Assembly (NCBI GenBank): GCA_947396885.1
Contig: OX377205.1
Coordinates: 70,590,969-70,654,968 of the forward strand
Reading direction: 5' to 3'
Source: Heligmosomoides polygyrus polygyrus
Lineage: Eukaryota > Nematoda > Chromadorea > Rhabditida > Heligmosomidae
Length of the DNA: 64,000 bases
Below, piece after piece: positions 45,187 through 56,605 of this stretch. The notes under the pieces are model-generated. The model did not search any database, was not told the DNA's origin, and saw only the letters and a program-made list of their open reading frames with translations. The first letter of the stretch is position 1; each line of letters starts with the position of its first letter. The translations under genes were made by a program, and so were the position numbers.

Positions 45187-46087
45187 TTATAGAAATATAT
45201 TTTTAAGAACTAGGGTGGCTCCGTGAAAATCACCTGCATACTAAAGCAAACTAGCTGGTATTTGTTCGACGCCTAGAAACTATGGGTCAGAATGAAAGTA
45301 TTAATAAATATGAACTTGTAGTTATGCAAAAGAGCTTACCTCCTTAATAATGCTTAAAGCACTCACAGGTACATAGGGTCGCTATAAACCCACTTTACAT
45401 TTTTGGCTCTAGACTGACAGGGACATAAAAGGGAAGCGAGCCCGAGAAAGCTGCTTCACCCACATAAACTTAATGGAGTTCAGTCACATTTTGAGTGCAA
45501 ATCAGGAAGTCTTAGGTTTACCTCTGCATGGTTTTCAAGGAACTACTTTCACTTGTGCAATGAGTGCCTTCAGTCGCATTTGTTTTTGATTGAGTTCGTT
45601 GGTTTTGCTTTTCAACATTATTTTCACGTGTGGTCTTGGTCCACGTCATGAACAAATAAATAAGTGAAAAAATAATCCAACTATTAGTGATATCCATTTT
45701 TATTTTTTTAGGTTATTTTCTTTTTGCTTTTTTCAGGTTATATCGCTGTGGTTGACCAATTATGCATTCTGATTATATGTCAGTGAGGTTACGTTTTATA
45801 CATAGAGTAGCGTAGCTTGGATCAAGGCAAGAAATTTGAGAAATTATCCATGCGTTTCGCGACATTGTCGGATAGTGCTATCCGACGCTTACCTGCCGTA
45901 CAGAACAACTTCAGGCGACAGACGACAACGTAAAAAAATTTCCTGGAACAATTCATCCCGTTTCCATGGTAATATTCGGTGATTAAAAACTGATTCATTT
46001 CCTTGGTTTTGTTCCATACACAAATAGGAGATACCAATAAGAATTGCGAGTATGAACGGCAGGCGAGAAGGCTTAAAATGATTTGGG
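45187..46087. other. Intergenic, no gene recognised
   Basis: AT-rich; no exon or repeat was supported. Confidence 0.35.
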
Positions 46088-46498
46088 TCACTTAATCAGT
46101 TTTGGGTTCGATAGCGCCCTGGACCAGAGAGGCCTCCGTGTCTTCATCGTCGGAATATACTCGTTAGTAAACTTCTGCAGGAAGTAGAACATTGACTAGT
46201 GTTTAAGAGATGTCTAAGAAAACGGCTTTAAAGGGCAAACTCTCAACATATTCGCTCCACGATCTTACACAGAAATACATGGAATGCATGGAGCATCTCT
46301 GTCGGTCTTCTTTCTTGTTAATGGCCATGAAGAAGGGAAGTCTCTGAAACAGAGGATGAGCGCTGACATGATAACAGACGGCATATCAACCATGATGAAA
46401 AAAGACACCACGGTTGTCTGACCCCCTTGTGACCCAGACTGCCATCTGACCTGCATGTTGTGGATCAGGCTGATTTGTTCGAACCTACTCGCCGCCAT
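46088..46498 (-). CDS. Candidate three-exon small gene, unrecognised
   Basis: Minus strand: the ATG at 46498 lies two bases after GGCTTGCCGCAG, a possible trans-splice acceptor. Exon 1 46451-46498 (MAASRFEQISLIHNMQ), intron 46344-46450 ending CTGTTTCAG, exon 2 46269-46343 (RLPFFMAINKKEDRQ and onward), intron 46175-46268 with GTAAGATCG donor and CTTCCTGCAG acceptor, exon 3 46088-46174 ending TGA. All three are in phase and give 69 residues. An unspliced 223-codon frame (46265-46936) overlaps the region, so the spliced model is not proven. Exon 3 in another frame would give an acidic end. No family was recognised. Confidence 0.3.
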
Positions 46499-47119
46499 GG
46501 CTGCGGCAAGCCAAGAAACGATCCCCTGCGCACATAGCACCCCGGATGACAAGAGACCATACCGTATCTTACGCCTTGATCGACTGCTGTTTACCTGCGC
46601 ACCGGCAGCAACGTGAGAACAGCCGCATTTTCGTTGCGGTTCTTCGCTGTTCGGAATTGCATGCAAATACGCGGCAGCGACGACCAGCGGCGTGTTTGAG
46701 TTTTTGCTTAGGCAGCGGCGAGAATTTCGCCCCTCTTCAGCAGGACCGACCGACGGTTTCCCCTTGTAGCTCATTTCGGATAGCTGTGATGAGTGGTGTA
46801 AGCCATGCCATCGACACCTTCCCGCCTTTTCCTCAACGTGTTCCGCTGTTTCATTGACCCATTCTCCATAGTGATGTGTTACATTTTGATAGCACCTGAA
46901 GAAGGCACCCGCACGCGAACGTACGAATTTGTTCACTTATATTTTGCTTTGACTTTTCTCGCTCAGACGATCCTATAATTGCTTAGTGCATTCCCACTAA
47001 TTATTATTAAATACTTACCTATAAAGGGGAGTCATTTATTTGTTCGTTATTTGCGCATGAAGTCTCTCAATCTACCTGCACAGCAATAAGATAAAGGAGT
47101 GGTGTTGGCGTATATGTAA
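46499..47119. other. Upstream of the small candidate gene; overlapping open frame
   Basis: The minus strand is open without stop from 46936 into 46265. Residues such as GRCRWHGLHHSSQLSEMSYK show no known domain. It could be coding, or chance in a GC-neutral stretch. Confidence 0.25.
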
Positions 47120-47500
47120 GTCGGGGTTTCAATCTATTTTGGGAATGCGCCACGCATTCCTCTTCGAGGAACAAAGTTCACACGGAAGTAACGTGGGTGA
47201 ATGAGCTGACTGACTTGCGATGAACTGGCCAAGAACGCATTCAAATCGCCTCCACGTCATTCCGCAGAAATGGAATGCGCGGCGCATCTCAAAGATGATT
47301 GAGTTACGCCGTTCCTTACCCTTTTATCCTTTATGTGGCCTATACAATAACTTGCGGTGAGCATCCATTGTCTTGTCGGTGCGATACCCCACCTAGCCAT
47401 CCCTGGTACCAAATCACCAACTCCCGAAGGCTCTGTTGACCTGTGCAGGACCAGGACAGGAACTTCTACTTGGCCTGCACGCAACGACTAGAGCATCACT
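47120..47500. repeat. Rearranged family A SINE pieces
   Basis: Three pieces in mixed orientation: a minus piece (GAATGCGCCACGCATTCCTC, 47143-47162), a plus piece (about 47205-47335, ending GTTACGCCGTTCCTTACCC) and a minus piece (about 47345-47480, with AACTTGCGGTGAGCATC). They look like nested insertions or a local inversion. Confidence 0.5.
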
Positions 47501-47693
47501 ACAGTATCTTCAACTGTGCGGTCCACAGCATTACGGATAGGTAGATTATTTGGCTCATCCCTGTTCATATTGGTGTACATTAATCCTACCACCATTATCC
47601 CTTTTTATCCATATATTTTGACTATTTATTTGAACCTACATCTCATATAATTCTGCAGAATTTTAGAAAATACTCGCAGTTCCCGACGGATTG

Positions 47694-48322
47694 CTATTTA
47701 TCCGTATCACTGCACTTCGTCGGAGAAACGAGGGCGTAGCTTGGTTTGTCACGGCTAATTATCCCCTTCATTGTGCGACGCTGAAGGACGTAATCATGTG
47801 CCAAGTGGGTGTGTTGCCCTTGCCAACCCTCAACTCTCAGCTGCTTTTCTCGAGAGAATCGCGTTCTTTCTGCTCTTCTCGGTTGAACATCAACCGCTAC
47901 CATTGAAATTTTACTTTTCGCTGCACAGCCACTCCTACCGAAACTTTTATCATTCTTCCTCTTAATTGCTAAGGCGGCTTGATATTTCTTGACGTCGTTC
48001 AACTCCCAGAAAAACCGACGAATGCTGTGAAACATGGATATCTCACACTGATTAACTTGCGTCTTTCAAATGAGGAGCCACATTGTATGATGTGGCCATT
48101 GTGAATAAAGCTATTAGATCGGGAAAAGCCGCGTCGCAGAGTTTTCTGCACTTCGCTGACGTTGCTCGATCGCTTTCGAGCTTTAGTATTGCCCAAAGAC
48201 ACAGCAGGGAACGGCTTCTGCTGTCGCTGAAGGTTCGACTTCTGTCGCAAACGAGAGTTCAACTTAGAAGCTTTAGCAGCTGAACTGAATGAAGGAAATT
48301 TTCTTCTGGTAACGAACGCCAT
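47694..48322 (-). CDS. Candidate basic protein, two overlapping frames, unrecognised
   Basis: An ATG at 48322 opens MAFVTRRKFPSFSSAAKASK, a Ser/Arg/Lys-rich frame to 47999. A second frame (about 48022-47694) reads RRFFWELNDVKKYQAALAIK and onward and is also protein-like. They could be joined by a splice (donor CGCAA|GTTAATC, acceptor TTTCACAG) of only 32 nt, which is shorter than usual, or by a frameshift. No family is recognised. It may be a decayed gene. Confidence 0.3.
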
Positions 48323-49879
48323 TTGCCCGTCAGTTCAGTCATGCAAGTCTTTGTTAAGCTTCAATCCTTCGCATTCGAAAGTGCTTACCATTCTCATGGT
48401 CATTTTGGCGCTTCGCTCTTGCATGCTAATCTATGTCATTTGAATTACTCCCTATTTTTGTTGTAGATATGTTTTTTAAACACTTGCCTTTTGCAGATGT
48501 AATAATAAATGTAGTAAACTGCAGACTTTAAACTGTAACGGAAAAGTCCATATACATTATTTTTTATTCATTTTTTTTATTACTGCACAAGTTGTGCACG
48601 GTGTAAATTCATCTCCATGATGATCACTGACTTTGTGGAAACCATTTCCCTTTTAAAACTTTTGATAGGTGTTTTCTTCTCCCCCACTCATATCTACATA
48701 GTCCTACTGTAAATTTGTTGTGTCAACCGTATTGCTGGAAAAGCAAATGAGAGAAGCGCACTAAACTTTAACGAAGAAGACAGGATACATAGAACTATTT
48801 TGCAAAGACTAGACTAGCCTTGTAAAGCTTATAAGCAATTTATCCATTTCATCGAGCCACTTGAAAATGGCAGTCCCGCGAAAAGTCGCAGCTGTCAGTT
48901 CAGCGGCGAAGATTTTCGAAATAATTTTTGTTTAAGTCTTTTGCTAGCCAATTACCGTTCGATGCACGGTTTCGTTGCATATCTATTGACGAAAGCAAGA
49001 GACTTCTCTTCGCATCATAAGGTAAATATGGGATACAACCACATTATGGAATCGATTTAAGCATTAAGGATTTTAAACATTTTTTAGAGTGATACTTAAC
49101 AGCTTAATAGATCTTATCATCGGCCTTCAAAAATATTCTACTCGTTTTGAGAATTCGATCGCAGAAGAGCAAAATTCGGGGTTGATTTGGTCTAAACGAA
49201 TATTGAGTTTTTAACGTTCGATGGAGCTGGTGACTACGTTGTGTTTGGATCTCTCCACAAGCACTTCGTTCGAGGTTCACATAGCTGGATGTGACGTCTT
49301 CTAGATGAACGTTGCACATGATTCGAATCGGATTTTTCGTCCTGATGTGAAAACTGCAGGCGTTTCGGGAAATTGTCTCACGCGACCATGATTTATTCCA
49401 ACCTGAGAGGACGGCAGATGGGTGCCGAAACCACGGTAACCTACGCCTTTAAAAGCCGCCAATCTGTCCGTGGCTATTTCCCTACCAGTTGAAGGTTAGG
49501 CGCTTTCTACGCCAGCTGACTTTGTCTCAAACTGTTTTGCTAGGACTACCACTGCATGTGTCTGTATGCTGCAATGTGTTAGGCAGTTCGATTCGTGCCT
49601 TCTCCACAGACGTGACTCAAACCCGCAGACTTTGCTTCCCTAACATGTCAGCGAGGACGAAACCTGGTTTCAACGCTTTTTCACCGTTTTTAGGTATTTC
49701 TGTGCGTCTGGGTACAATGCGGTGTTTCTTTTGGCAAAACTTCCTAAGAGAAGTGAAGTGACCGGTGTGGTACGCTCGAAGCAGATCCGTGAACACTTGC
49801 GCGTTAACCTCCAAGAAGAACGTGATCCTTGAAAATGGTCCTGCCTTAATTGGTCCCAGTTTTCCGAAAGTTACTAAAT
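48323..49879. other. Intergenic, no gene recognised
   Basis: The part from about 49600 may be decayed LINE sequence continuing from 49880; the rest holds nothing that I could support. Confidence 0.35.
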
Positions 49880-50003
49880 TGCTTAACAGTTTTTATTCGC
49901 CATTTGAACTAACATCGCCCAAGTCTCTCAATCAAATTCGAGTGCGAGACCCTATCGAAGGCTTTAGAGAAATCGAAATAAATGACGTCGACTCCGTTAC
50001 CAT
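49880..50003 (-). pseudogene. LINE reverse-transcriptase fragment (jockey/CR1-like)
   Basis: The minus strand at 50003-49930 translates DGNGVDVIYFDFSKAFDRVS then HSNLIERLG. D(V/I)(I/V)YLDFSKAFD(K/R)VSH is the RT motif A region of jockey- and CR1-type LINEs. Beyond it the frame is lost. It differs from the RTE element at 57594, so at least two LINE clades are present. Confidence 0.55.
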
Positions 50004-50309
50004 CATTACAATGCTAAGAAAGCGCTATTATTAAGGAACCTACTTACATAAAATGAGTTTTACAACGATGTACGTCCCACTTAATGCCGACCAATTATTC
50101 AGAACAGCCGAAAGCTAGAGAAAAAACGGTTTGAGGCGGAATAAACTGTCGCCAACCATTTCTTACGCGTTCAGCTTATTTCTCACGGCAGCATGGCGCG
50201 CGTTGCCAGTGCTTTGTCACACCAGGGATGTTACAGAGTGCGCCGTGAACGATGGATCCATAATCGAACCTATCAATAGAGTGAGCAAAAGCATATCAAC
50301 TGCGCTTCT

Positions 50310-50312
<3 letters not shown>
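50004..50312. repeat. Left flank of palindrome; member of the GTGCGCCGTGAAC repeat family
   Basis: 50170-50300 (GCCAGTGCTTTGTCAC, then AGTGCGCCGTGAACGATGG, then ATCGAACCTATCAATAGAG) matches 54015-54110. It is part of the same element family as the palindrome that follows. Confidence 0.5.

Positions 50313-50379
<67 letters not shown>
50313..50379. repeat. (CT)n microsatellite
   Basis: A run of about 67 bp of CT repeats, directly before the left arm of the palindrome. Confidence 0.95.
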
Positions 50380-50381
<2 letters not shown>

Positions 50382-50384
50382 AAT

Positions 50385-51065
50385 ACGTGGAGCAGCATTT
50401 TCGCCGCGATTACTTACGCTGCAATATCTGGAATTTCTGAGTCAGGTTTCTTTTCTTGAGCAGTGACCTGTCTCCAAAATTAACACTTTCAGCCGGAAGG
50501 ATGTTAGCCTCTAACAAGCAAAGCAGTAAGGGCAAGGGTGTTTTAGAAACGCTCGCGCGAGAAATTTTGCCGTTATTGAGAGCAGCTGCAACGGGAGATT
50601 GATAGGTTCGATTCTATATGCATTGTACACGGCACACTCCGAAGGCTTGCAGGACAGATTGGGGCAAATCATAAGTATGACGGCCCCGAATTGCTCATGA
50701 CTATTTCGAGACAATTTCGAAGAGTTTGAACAGTTTTATAAGCAATTCCGGGCCGTCATACTTAGGATTTGCTCTAATCTGTCCTGCGAGCCTTTGGAGT
50801 GCGCCGTGTACAATGCATATAGAATCGATCCTATCAATCTCCCGTTGCAGCTGCTCTCTATAACGACGAAATTTCACTCGCGAGCGTTTTCCAAGCACCC
50901 TTGCTCTTACTGCACTGTTTGTTAGAGGCTAACGTTCTTCCGGCTAAAAGTGGGGTGAAAGTGAAAGTCGTCAATTTTGGAGGCTGGTCTCTGCTCAAGA
51001 AGGCAAACATGATTTGAAAATTTCGGAAATTACATCATAATGAAATCGCGGCGAAATTGCGGCGT
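50385..51065. repeat. Palindrome of about 680 bp with short centre
   Basis: Left arm 50385-50700 and right arm 50730-51065 are inverted repeats. Shared blocks: TTTCGCCGCGATT, CTTGAGCAG, TTAGCCTCTAACAA, GGGAGATTGATAGG, CATTGTACACGGC and GACGGCCC(G)GAATTGCT. The centre is about 30 bp. The GTGCGCCGTG(A/T)ACAATGCATA motif links it to 29211-30960 and 53697-54465. Confidence 0.7.
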
Positions 51066-51784
51066 TCAAGGAAATTGTGTACATGTTTGTGTAGATCAGG
51101 AACGAAGCGAATAGTGCCAACCTTTTCTCGAAGAACTTAAAACTGAAGCGGTTATGAGCATGTGATATTTGTAATGGATTAACCCGTCGCAAAGCGTTGT
51201 TGTTTTGTTGTTGTTGTTGTTTTGACCGCGCGAAGTGAGCGGCATTCTATTAGCGGCCAAGCAGGCCTTGAAGTGCTATATGTCTACCTTCCCGTCCGCC
51301 TTCCAACCAGACAGCGTTCAAGTGTTTCCGGACTAATGCCCCGCCGGAAGTGGTACGGAAGTCGATTTGTGAAATCCTGATTACCGCCGGAATTCCCAAT
51401 GCTTCCCATATGCGCTATATCGCGGTTTCATGGAAATCGCCCTTGAGGAGCTTCCAAAGTGGCAAGAGCCATCTCGAGTCATACCCAAAGAGCATGTGGA
51501 GCTTTTTTAGCGACGAAAAAAACCTGCTAGTGCAGAAACTATCCATGTACTCAAGAAACCATTGAAATGAGGCGCTGTTCGTCGCGTCTTGCTTGGGCTA
51601 GACATTATTCGTAGAGACTAAAACACACACCAGTATATGTGGTCTCAAGTAACTCGCCTTGCAGTCTTTCTCTTCTCGACGGCCCACAAGGTGGGATACC
51701 TAACAGAGGGGATCGCATAGTGGGAAATTGTTTGATTATCGCTGTGTACACTTTTTGTGTTTCACGGCAGTATCTCTAAAATGG
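51066..51784. other. Intergenic; start is more of the palindrome family
   Basis: 51080-51190 (AACGAAGCGAATAGTGCCAA, then TTATGAGCATGTGAT) resembles 54310-54380. A (GTT)n run lies near 51200-51225. No gene was recognised. Confidence 0.35.
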
Positions 51785-52065
51785 ACTCAGTCGGAGAAGG
51801 CTCCGGCTCTAGCGTGCACCCCGATTCGCGGTTCTTACGATTAGATCGGATCCCGCCCAGGCCAGGCAAGCTTACCATTCCTCCTGCACCGGTGAGTTGA
51901 TACCAGACTAGTCTGGGAAGCATAAAACGCTGACTTCTCCGTCAAGTGACGACCGTAAGCAACCGCTGAGCCTAAATACACTTCAAACTGCCTCCACGAT
52001 AGAACGCGTGGCGCATCCCGCGGAGAGAATGGCTAGCGTCGTAGTATATCCTTTATGTACGCGAT
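51785..52065 (+). repeat. tRNA-derived SINE, family A, diverged copy
   Basis: Head ACTCAGTCGGAGAAGGCTCCGG; body AGTCTGGGAAGCATAAAACGC; end GGCTAGCGTCGTAGTATATC then CTTTATG. One of the more diverged copies. Confidence 0.55.
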
Positions 52066-53696
52066 TTCAAAATGGAGTTTTTTAGTCGTTCGAGGAGATT
52101 TAACTGTTTTCACTCTTCGAGGGTTCTATTCAGCTGTGGATTCCTACTGCAACTTTTGGTTCCCCACCAAAATAGAACTGTGCAGGTTGCATGGGACATG
52201 ATCCCGTTCATAATCAAGGGTGTTTTAAGGCATGATCACGCCTCTCGTTAAAGGTAGATCCTCTTTGCGCAGATGCATCTCTCCACAACCAAACAATCGC
52301 GATGCACAGGCATTGTTTACCGGCTGTACCAGCTGGAAATCGAGAGTGGAATCACAGGGTGAGGGGTCCTTCGCAACTTCCGCTAACGGAAGTGGGGCGT
52401 ACCTCCGCCGTTTTCGAGCATTGTTCGGAGACCGAACTCAGGCAGTGTGGAGGGCCATCTGCCACTGGATCAGGAGAACTGCATACATCTAGCCTCTTCC
52501 ACTTCATTTTCTATTACCTTGGCGTCTACGAAGGATGATGGATCGGACACTTTTCAAATCAAATTGAACACTTTCACGTCAAATTGGACACTCTTCTAGA
52601 TTTTCTGAAATCATTTTCTTCCGAAATCTCCTGAAATCAAAGTGAACGTCTTCCAAATCGAAAAGAGCTTTTTTCAGGTTAAACTACAGGCTCTCCAACA
52701 TTATTAGAACAATTCTTGGTTCAAGGAATACTTTGTATAACTTTCTTTGAAGCTTGTTGGTTCAGCTGCCTAAAAGAGCATAATAATTTTTCAAAATTTT
52801 TATTTTTCGAGAAAAAGCATTGTATTAAATTCTGTTTCAAAGCGCAGCAGTCATTTAGTGCGGTAAAAAATGAGATCGCGCCATGCACTCTAAAAGCTCA
52901 TCGCTATTTTTGATTGATAGTGCAAATACTGCCTTCGTGAAGCATCAAGGTGGGAATATGTGTGTTGTTTGTTGGCGGAGTGGCGTTCTACCCTCCGCCC
53001 TTTAAACAGAGGCGTGGCAAATGTCTGCGTCTCCACTATCTCCTAAGGCAGCCATTTGACTCTCGAGCAAGCCCAGGGGGTTGGGGGTGGGCGGGCCAGG
53101 GAGACAAGGGGGTAGAACGCTCGTCCCCCTTGTTTGTTGTATCGTTCACAGGTGTGGCCCAAGCAAACAGGCTCATGCTAACAGAAATTTTGCTATCAAT
53201 TGAATTAAATTCGCGATGTATTGGACGAGGGCATGGCGCAATCTCTTCTTTTCATGCTAAAAACTGGTTGCCTTTCTACTCCTTAAAACAAGCTCTGAAA
53301 CATGTTTTTCCTTTAAAGTAGAAATTTTATAAAATTTCAAGCAAATTGTCCACATATTGGGGAAGTAAAGTAAAAGGCAAATGTTTCTGCGCAATCACCT
53401 TCGTCAGAGCCTGGAAAAGCAACGGAATTTAGAGAGGGTATTCGCTAATGGATCACTTTCAAACCACAGAGGTCTAAGAAGGTAGAGCTGGATCGAGGGA
53501 TAATGGAGGTGGTACAACCCTAGCCACCCTTTAGGATAGCAGCCAAGAAGCTGTCTCATAGCCTCTCTGTCAGATCTCTCATGTCTCATAGGATGGAGGC
53601 AGATTGGGCGAGTGGGACTCTCCCTTCTTGCCACCATCTCCTCACTATCATTACCTGGCGTCAGATCGCAAAAAATCAGCAAACGGGGTGAGCTCC
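52066..53696. other. Intergenic with a degenerate AAATTGAACACTTTC-type repeat
   Basis: 52550-52700 consists of loose repeats of TCAAATTGRACACTYTT. The same kind of sequence occurs inside the hAT element at 41480-41580. No gene was recognised. Confidence 0.35.
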
Positions 53697-54465
53697 TTAG
53701 TCAACAGTACTCAATTTCCCCAAATTTCAATTTTACTTTCAAAATCGTGCTCCATTGCGACGGACAAGTTTTCCGCCGCAAGTCACCGCATGCTCACAAT
53801 TTTTCTAATTTTAGAAACGTTTTTTATAAACGGATGGCACAGTTCGATTCGCCTTTTCGAGGCCTACACAAAATGTATACAGCTTTACCAGACCACCGCA
53901 TTTTCGCTGTGGGGGGTGGGGGCAAAAATGACTGGGACTCTTTGCAGACTCTTTACGATTGCAGCAGCTTATCTCCCAGGACATGCGTTCTTTCGGAGTA
54001 TCTCAAGCATGGCATACGTCGCCAGTGCTTTGTCATGCCAGATATGCTCCGAGAGTGCGCCGTGCACAATGCACATAGGATCGAACCAATCAATCAAGTG
54101 CGCGATAGCATGTCCTTTCCACTTCTGTCTTCCCTTACTGGAAAATTTAAAGCATTCGAGACTGCTTCGAACTGTTTGGAGGATTTATCAGAAATGAATT
54201 GTCCACGGCAGACTCCAAAGTCTCCCTGAACAGAGTACGGCAATTCCTGAGTAGGGCGGAATGGAATTTCCGATAAAATCCTCCAAACGGTTTGTGTTGA
54301 TCTCAAGGAGACGAACGAAGTGTGCTGACAGTTTCTCAAAACGCCTAAAATTAGAGGAATTATGAGCATGCGACGGTTTGTGACGGAGAAATCGTCCATC
54401 GCAACTGAGCATGATTTTGGAAGTAAAATTAAATTTAGGGAAATTCGGTTGAGTTTTGAAATTTC
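53697..54465. repeat. Inverted-repeat element related to the 50.4-kb palindrome
   Basis: Arms 53697-53870 and 54300-54465 pair with moderate divergence: ACTCAATTTCCC, AATTTTACTTTCAAAATCRTGCTC, TTGCGACGGACAA, CGCATGCTCA and TTTCTAATTTTAG. The interior carries GAGAGTGCGCCGTGCACAATG and a second copy of part of the family in inverse orientation (54195-54290). Confidence 0.65.
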
Positions 54466-55121
54466 AAACACTTTTCAAGCTATCTGATAGAATTTGAGCT
54501 GCTAAGCTCAAAAATGTACTTGTTTGCTCAAATATTTAATTTTGAATGGCCGAAGAAGCGGCGAAAATGCGACTTTTCGGCATTTACGAAAAGGCTACGG
54601 CTGTAACTGTAATTGCACCACCACTGACACCATTTGATTAAGCATCTACCAGAAGCGCTTTTTGAAAATGACCTAAATTGATAGGATCTAGTGGTCAGTT
54701 CCATTGGTCAGTGCGATGTGGCGGTGCCGACAATTGTTAAATGTTGAAACACTGTCTATCAGTTAAACCCACTCAGGAAACAATCAGTTCTCCATATCGC
54801 TACCGTTTCATGCTTTGGTATGGCTGAGAAGGTATGGCTCATCCAATAGGAATTGTTTCTACGAAAGTTTTTCTTTTGCATCACCTCTGACAGCACAGCG
54901 AGCGTCGCAAGCCCTCTCGTTCTCCTGCCATTATTCGCTCTTGTTTTTACTTAAGCAGATTAAGGAGTGACTGATTCAGAAGGGGATGAGCACACTATCC
55001 TGACTACCCACCCACAGCTGCATTTCCGCCACTCGAATTACAAGACGTCGTCCGTCACCCATTCTCTGTGACGCGATCACGTGAAAATCGGTGAAAATTG
55101 CGGCGAATATTCCACCCTTCG
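54466..55121. other. Intergenic, no gene recognised
   Basis: Nothing could be supported. Confidence 0.35.
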
Positions 55122-55393
55122 TCATATGCGCCGCGTGTCCGTCCGTCCGCGATCCACATCGTCGTCGCAGTCGGCTGGCAACTTCTTGCCCTCCGACAAA
55201 TCGTCGCTCATAGCGGCGCCGACAAATTCCTTTTTTCGCTCGATCGATAGTTCCGAAGCGAATTTCATCTGGGAGCCGAGTTGGTTTCGAGGCGATGTGT
55301 CGCATGTCGCTTCTGTGGATGGGAATTCAGATTTGATGTGAGGTCTCCGGGCGTTTTCACGGGCATCAATCACTTGGACTGAATTCGCTACAT
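55122..55393 (-). CDS. Candidate terminal exon, hydrophilic protein, unrecognised
   Basis: A good acceptor (CCGCATTTCAG) on the minus strand at 55394 opens a frame of about 89 codons to TGA at 55122. It starts VANSVQVIDARENARRPHIK and ends KKLPADCDDDVDRGRTDTRR plus one residue. The region is GC-rich with balanced codons, unlike its surroundings, which supports coding. No upstream exon was identified and no family is recognised. Confidence 0.4.
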
Positions 55394-56358
55394 CTGAAAT
55401 GCGGTCAGCGTTCCCACAGCACACACTGACAAGGTCTCATTTTTTGCGCTGATCTCTCAGCTCGCTGGCCTATCCTTGTGAACAATCTCTGCTTTACATA
55501 CGTCATGCAATTGGGAATCCTTCGACAAGCTTTCTATCTGAGCAGTTTTCGCTATTTAGAAGTAAAAAATTTTGTTAAGAAGCCTAGAATTACGGTGATT
55601 ATCGTGACTTTCTTAAATTGGCACGGTGAAAAGCGCTGACCAGGCCGGCGTCAATACAGACCATTGAAGCTGTAGAATATTCTCCTAACATCTTACAACA
55701 GCTGAGGTAAGATAATCAGAATCGATCACGGATAAAGTTATAAGCAGCAAGAATGCCACTGATCCTTTTAATCTCTTTCTCCTTTTAATCTTAATCTCTG
55801 TATATGATTAGTCTCAGCACGTCGCTCTGCTCGTCGCTCTGCTCGTCGCTACTACTAAATTCTGCCGCTCTACTGTAAGGACTTCGAGAACTTGTTGTAG
55901 ATCCGCTAGGAGAGAAATCTACTGAGCGTTTTTCGAAATTATTTCGAAATTATTTTCGAATAATTTCGAATTTCGAAATTATTATTTATTTAATGACAAA
56001 AATCACCGAAATTGTAGTTGTGTGGTCATCAACAAACCCTCGTAATGTTGACGTGCCCCTTAAGCCTCGTTGAGCTCACTACTCACAGCTTGCTTCAATG
56101 AGCTCCCTCTTCGTATACAATAATTCTGTTGTAAGCATTTGGGGAGGCCTTTCTGAGAGAATAGGACAGCTTTCAGAGCGTAGTATGGAAGTGAAATGCA
56201 TAGCGCATTCAAAATAATCAATTTATGCCACTTTTTCGTACAATTTCACACCTTTGAAATTAGCTTAAACAAATCAAAACGAACGCCTACCAGTTGGAAT
56301 TAGGCGTGTTACAAGAAAGGGAAAATAAAATTTCCACTTTAAAGGCTGCCTATAACTT
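55394..56358. other. Intergenic; TTCGAA-rich simple repeat
   Basis: 55930-55985 is a short tandem array of TTTCGAAATTATT-type units. Nothing else was recognised. Confidence 0.4.
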
Positions 56359-56605
56359 TTATTGAAATTTCACAATTAATTGGCCTGCAAAAAAGCAGGG
56401 AAGGCAATGTTGGAATTTTTGGAGAATTTTTATTCTTTTACCTATCGATGCGGAACTGTCATTTCTAAAGTTCAGAGGAGCACGAATTTTTTGTTTTGCT
56501 TCTAGGAGAGATACTGTGCACGCTGTGCACTCCTCTAGCACTTTGCGAGCATTCTCCTTCATTCTTTGATACACACCAAGCTTTCTGCTTGCGAAGTGTT
56601 TCGCA
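56359..56605 (-). CDS. Candidate last two exons of an unrecognised gene
   Basis: On the minus strand exon A (56442-56605) reads KHFASRKLGVYQRMKENARK, then a helical stretch VLEECTACTVSLLEAKQKIR, ending after SSASI. A 57-nt intron (56385-56441) has GTAAAAG donor and CTTTTTTGCAG acceptor. Exon B (56359-56384) adds GQLIVKFQ and a TAA that overlaps an AATAAA poly(A) signal. Splice sites, phase and poly(A) signal agree. Upstream exons were not secured, although an open frame near 56650-56730 is a candidate. Confidence 0.4.

Noticed and set aside
50116..50466. 111-codon frame with a Leu-Ser run
   Set aside because: The run is the (CT)n microsatellite and the rest is repeat sequence.
53604..54229. 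Two plus-strand frames of about 200 codons
   Set aside because: They run across an inverted-repeat element and overlap each other; no protein-like domain.
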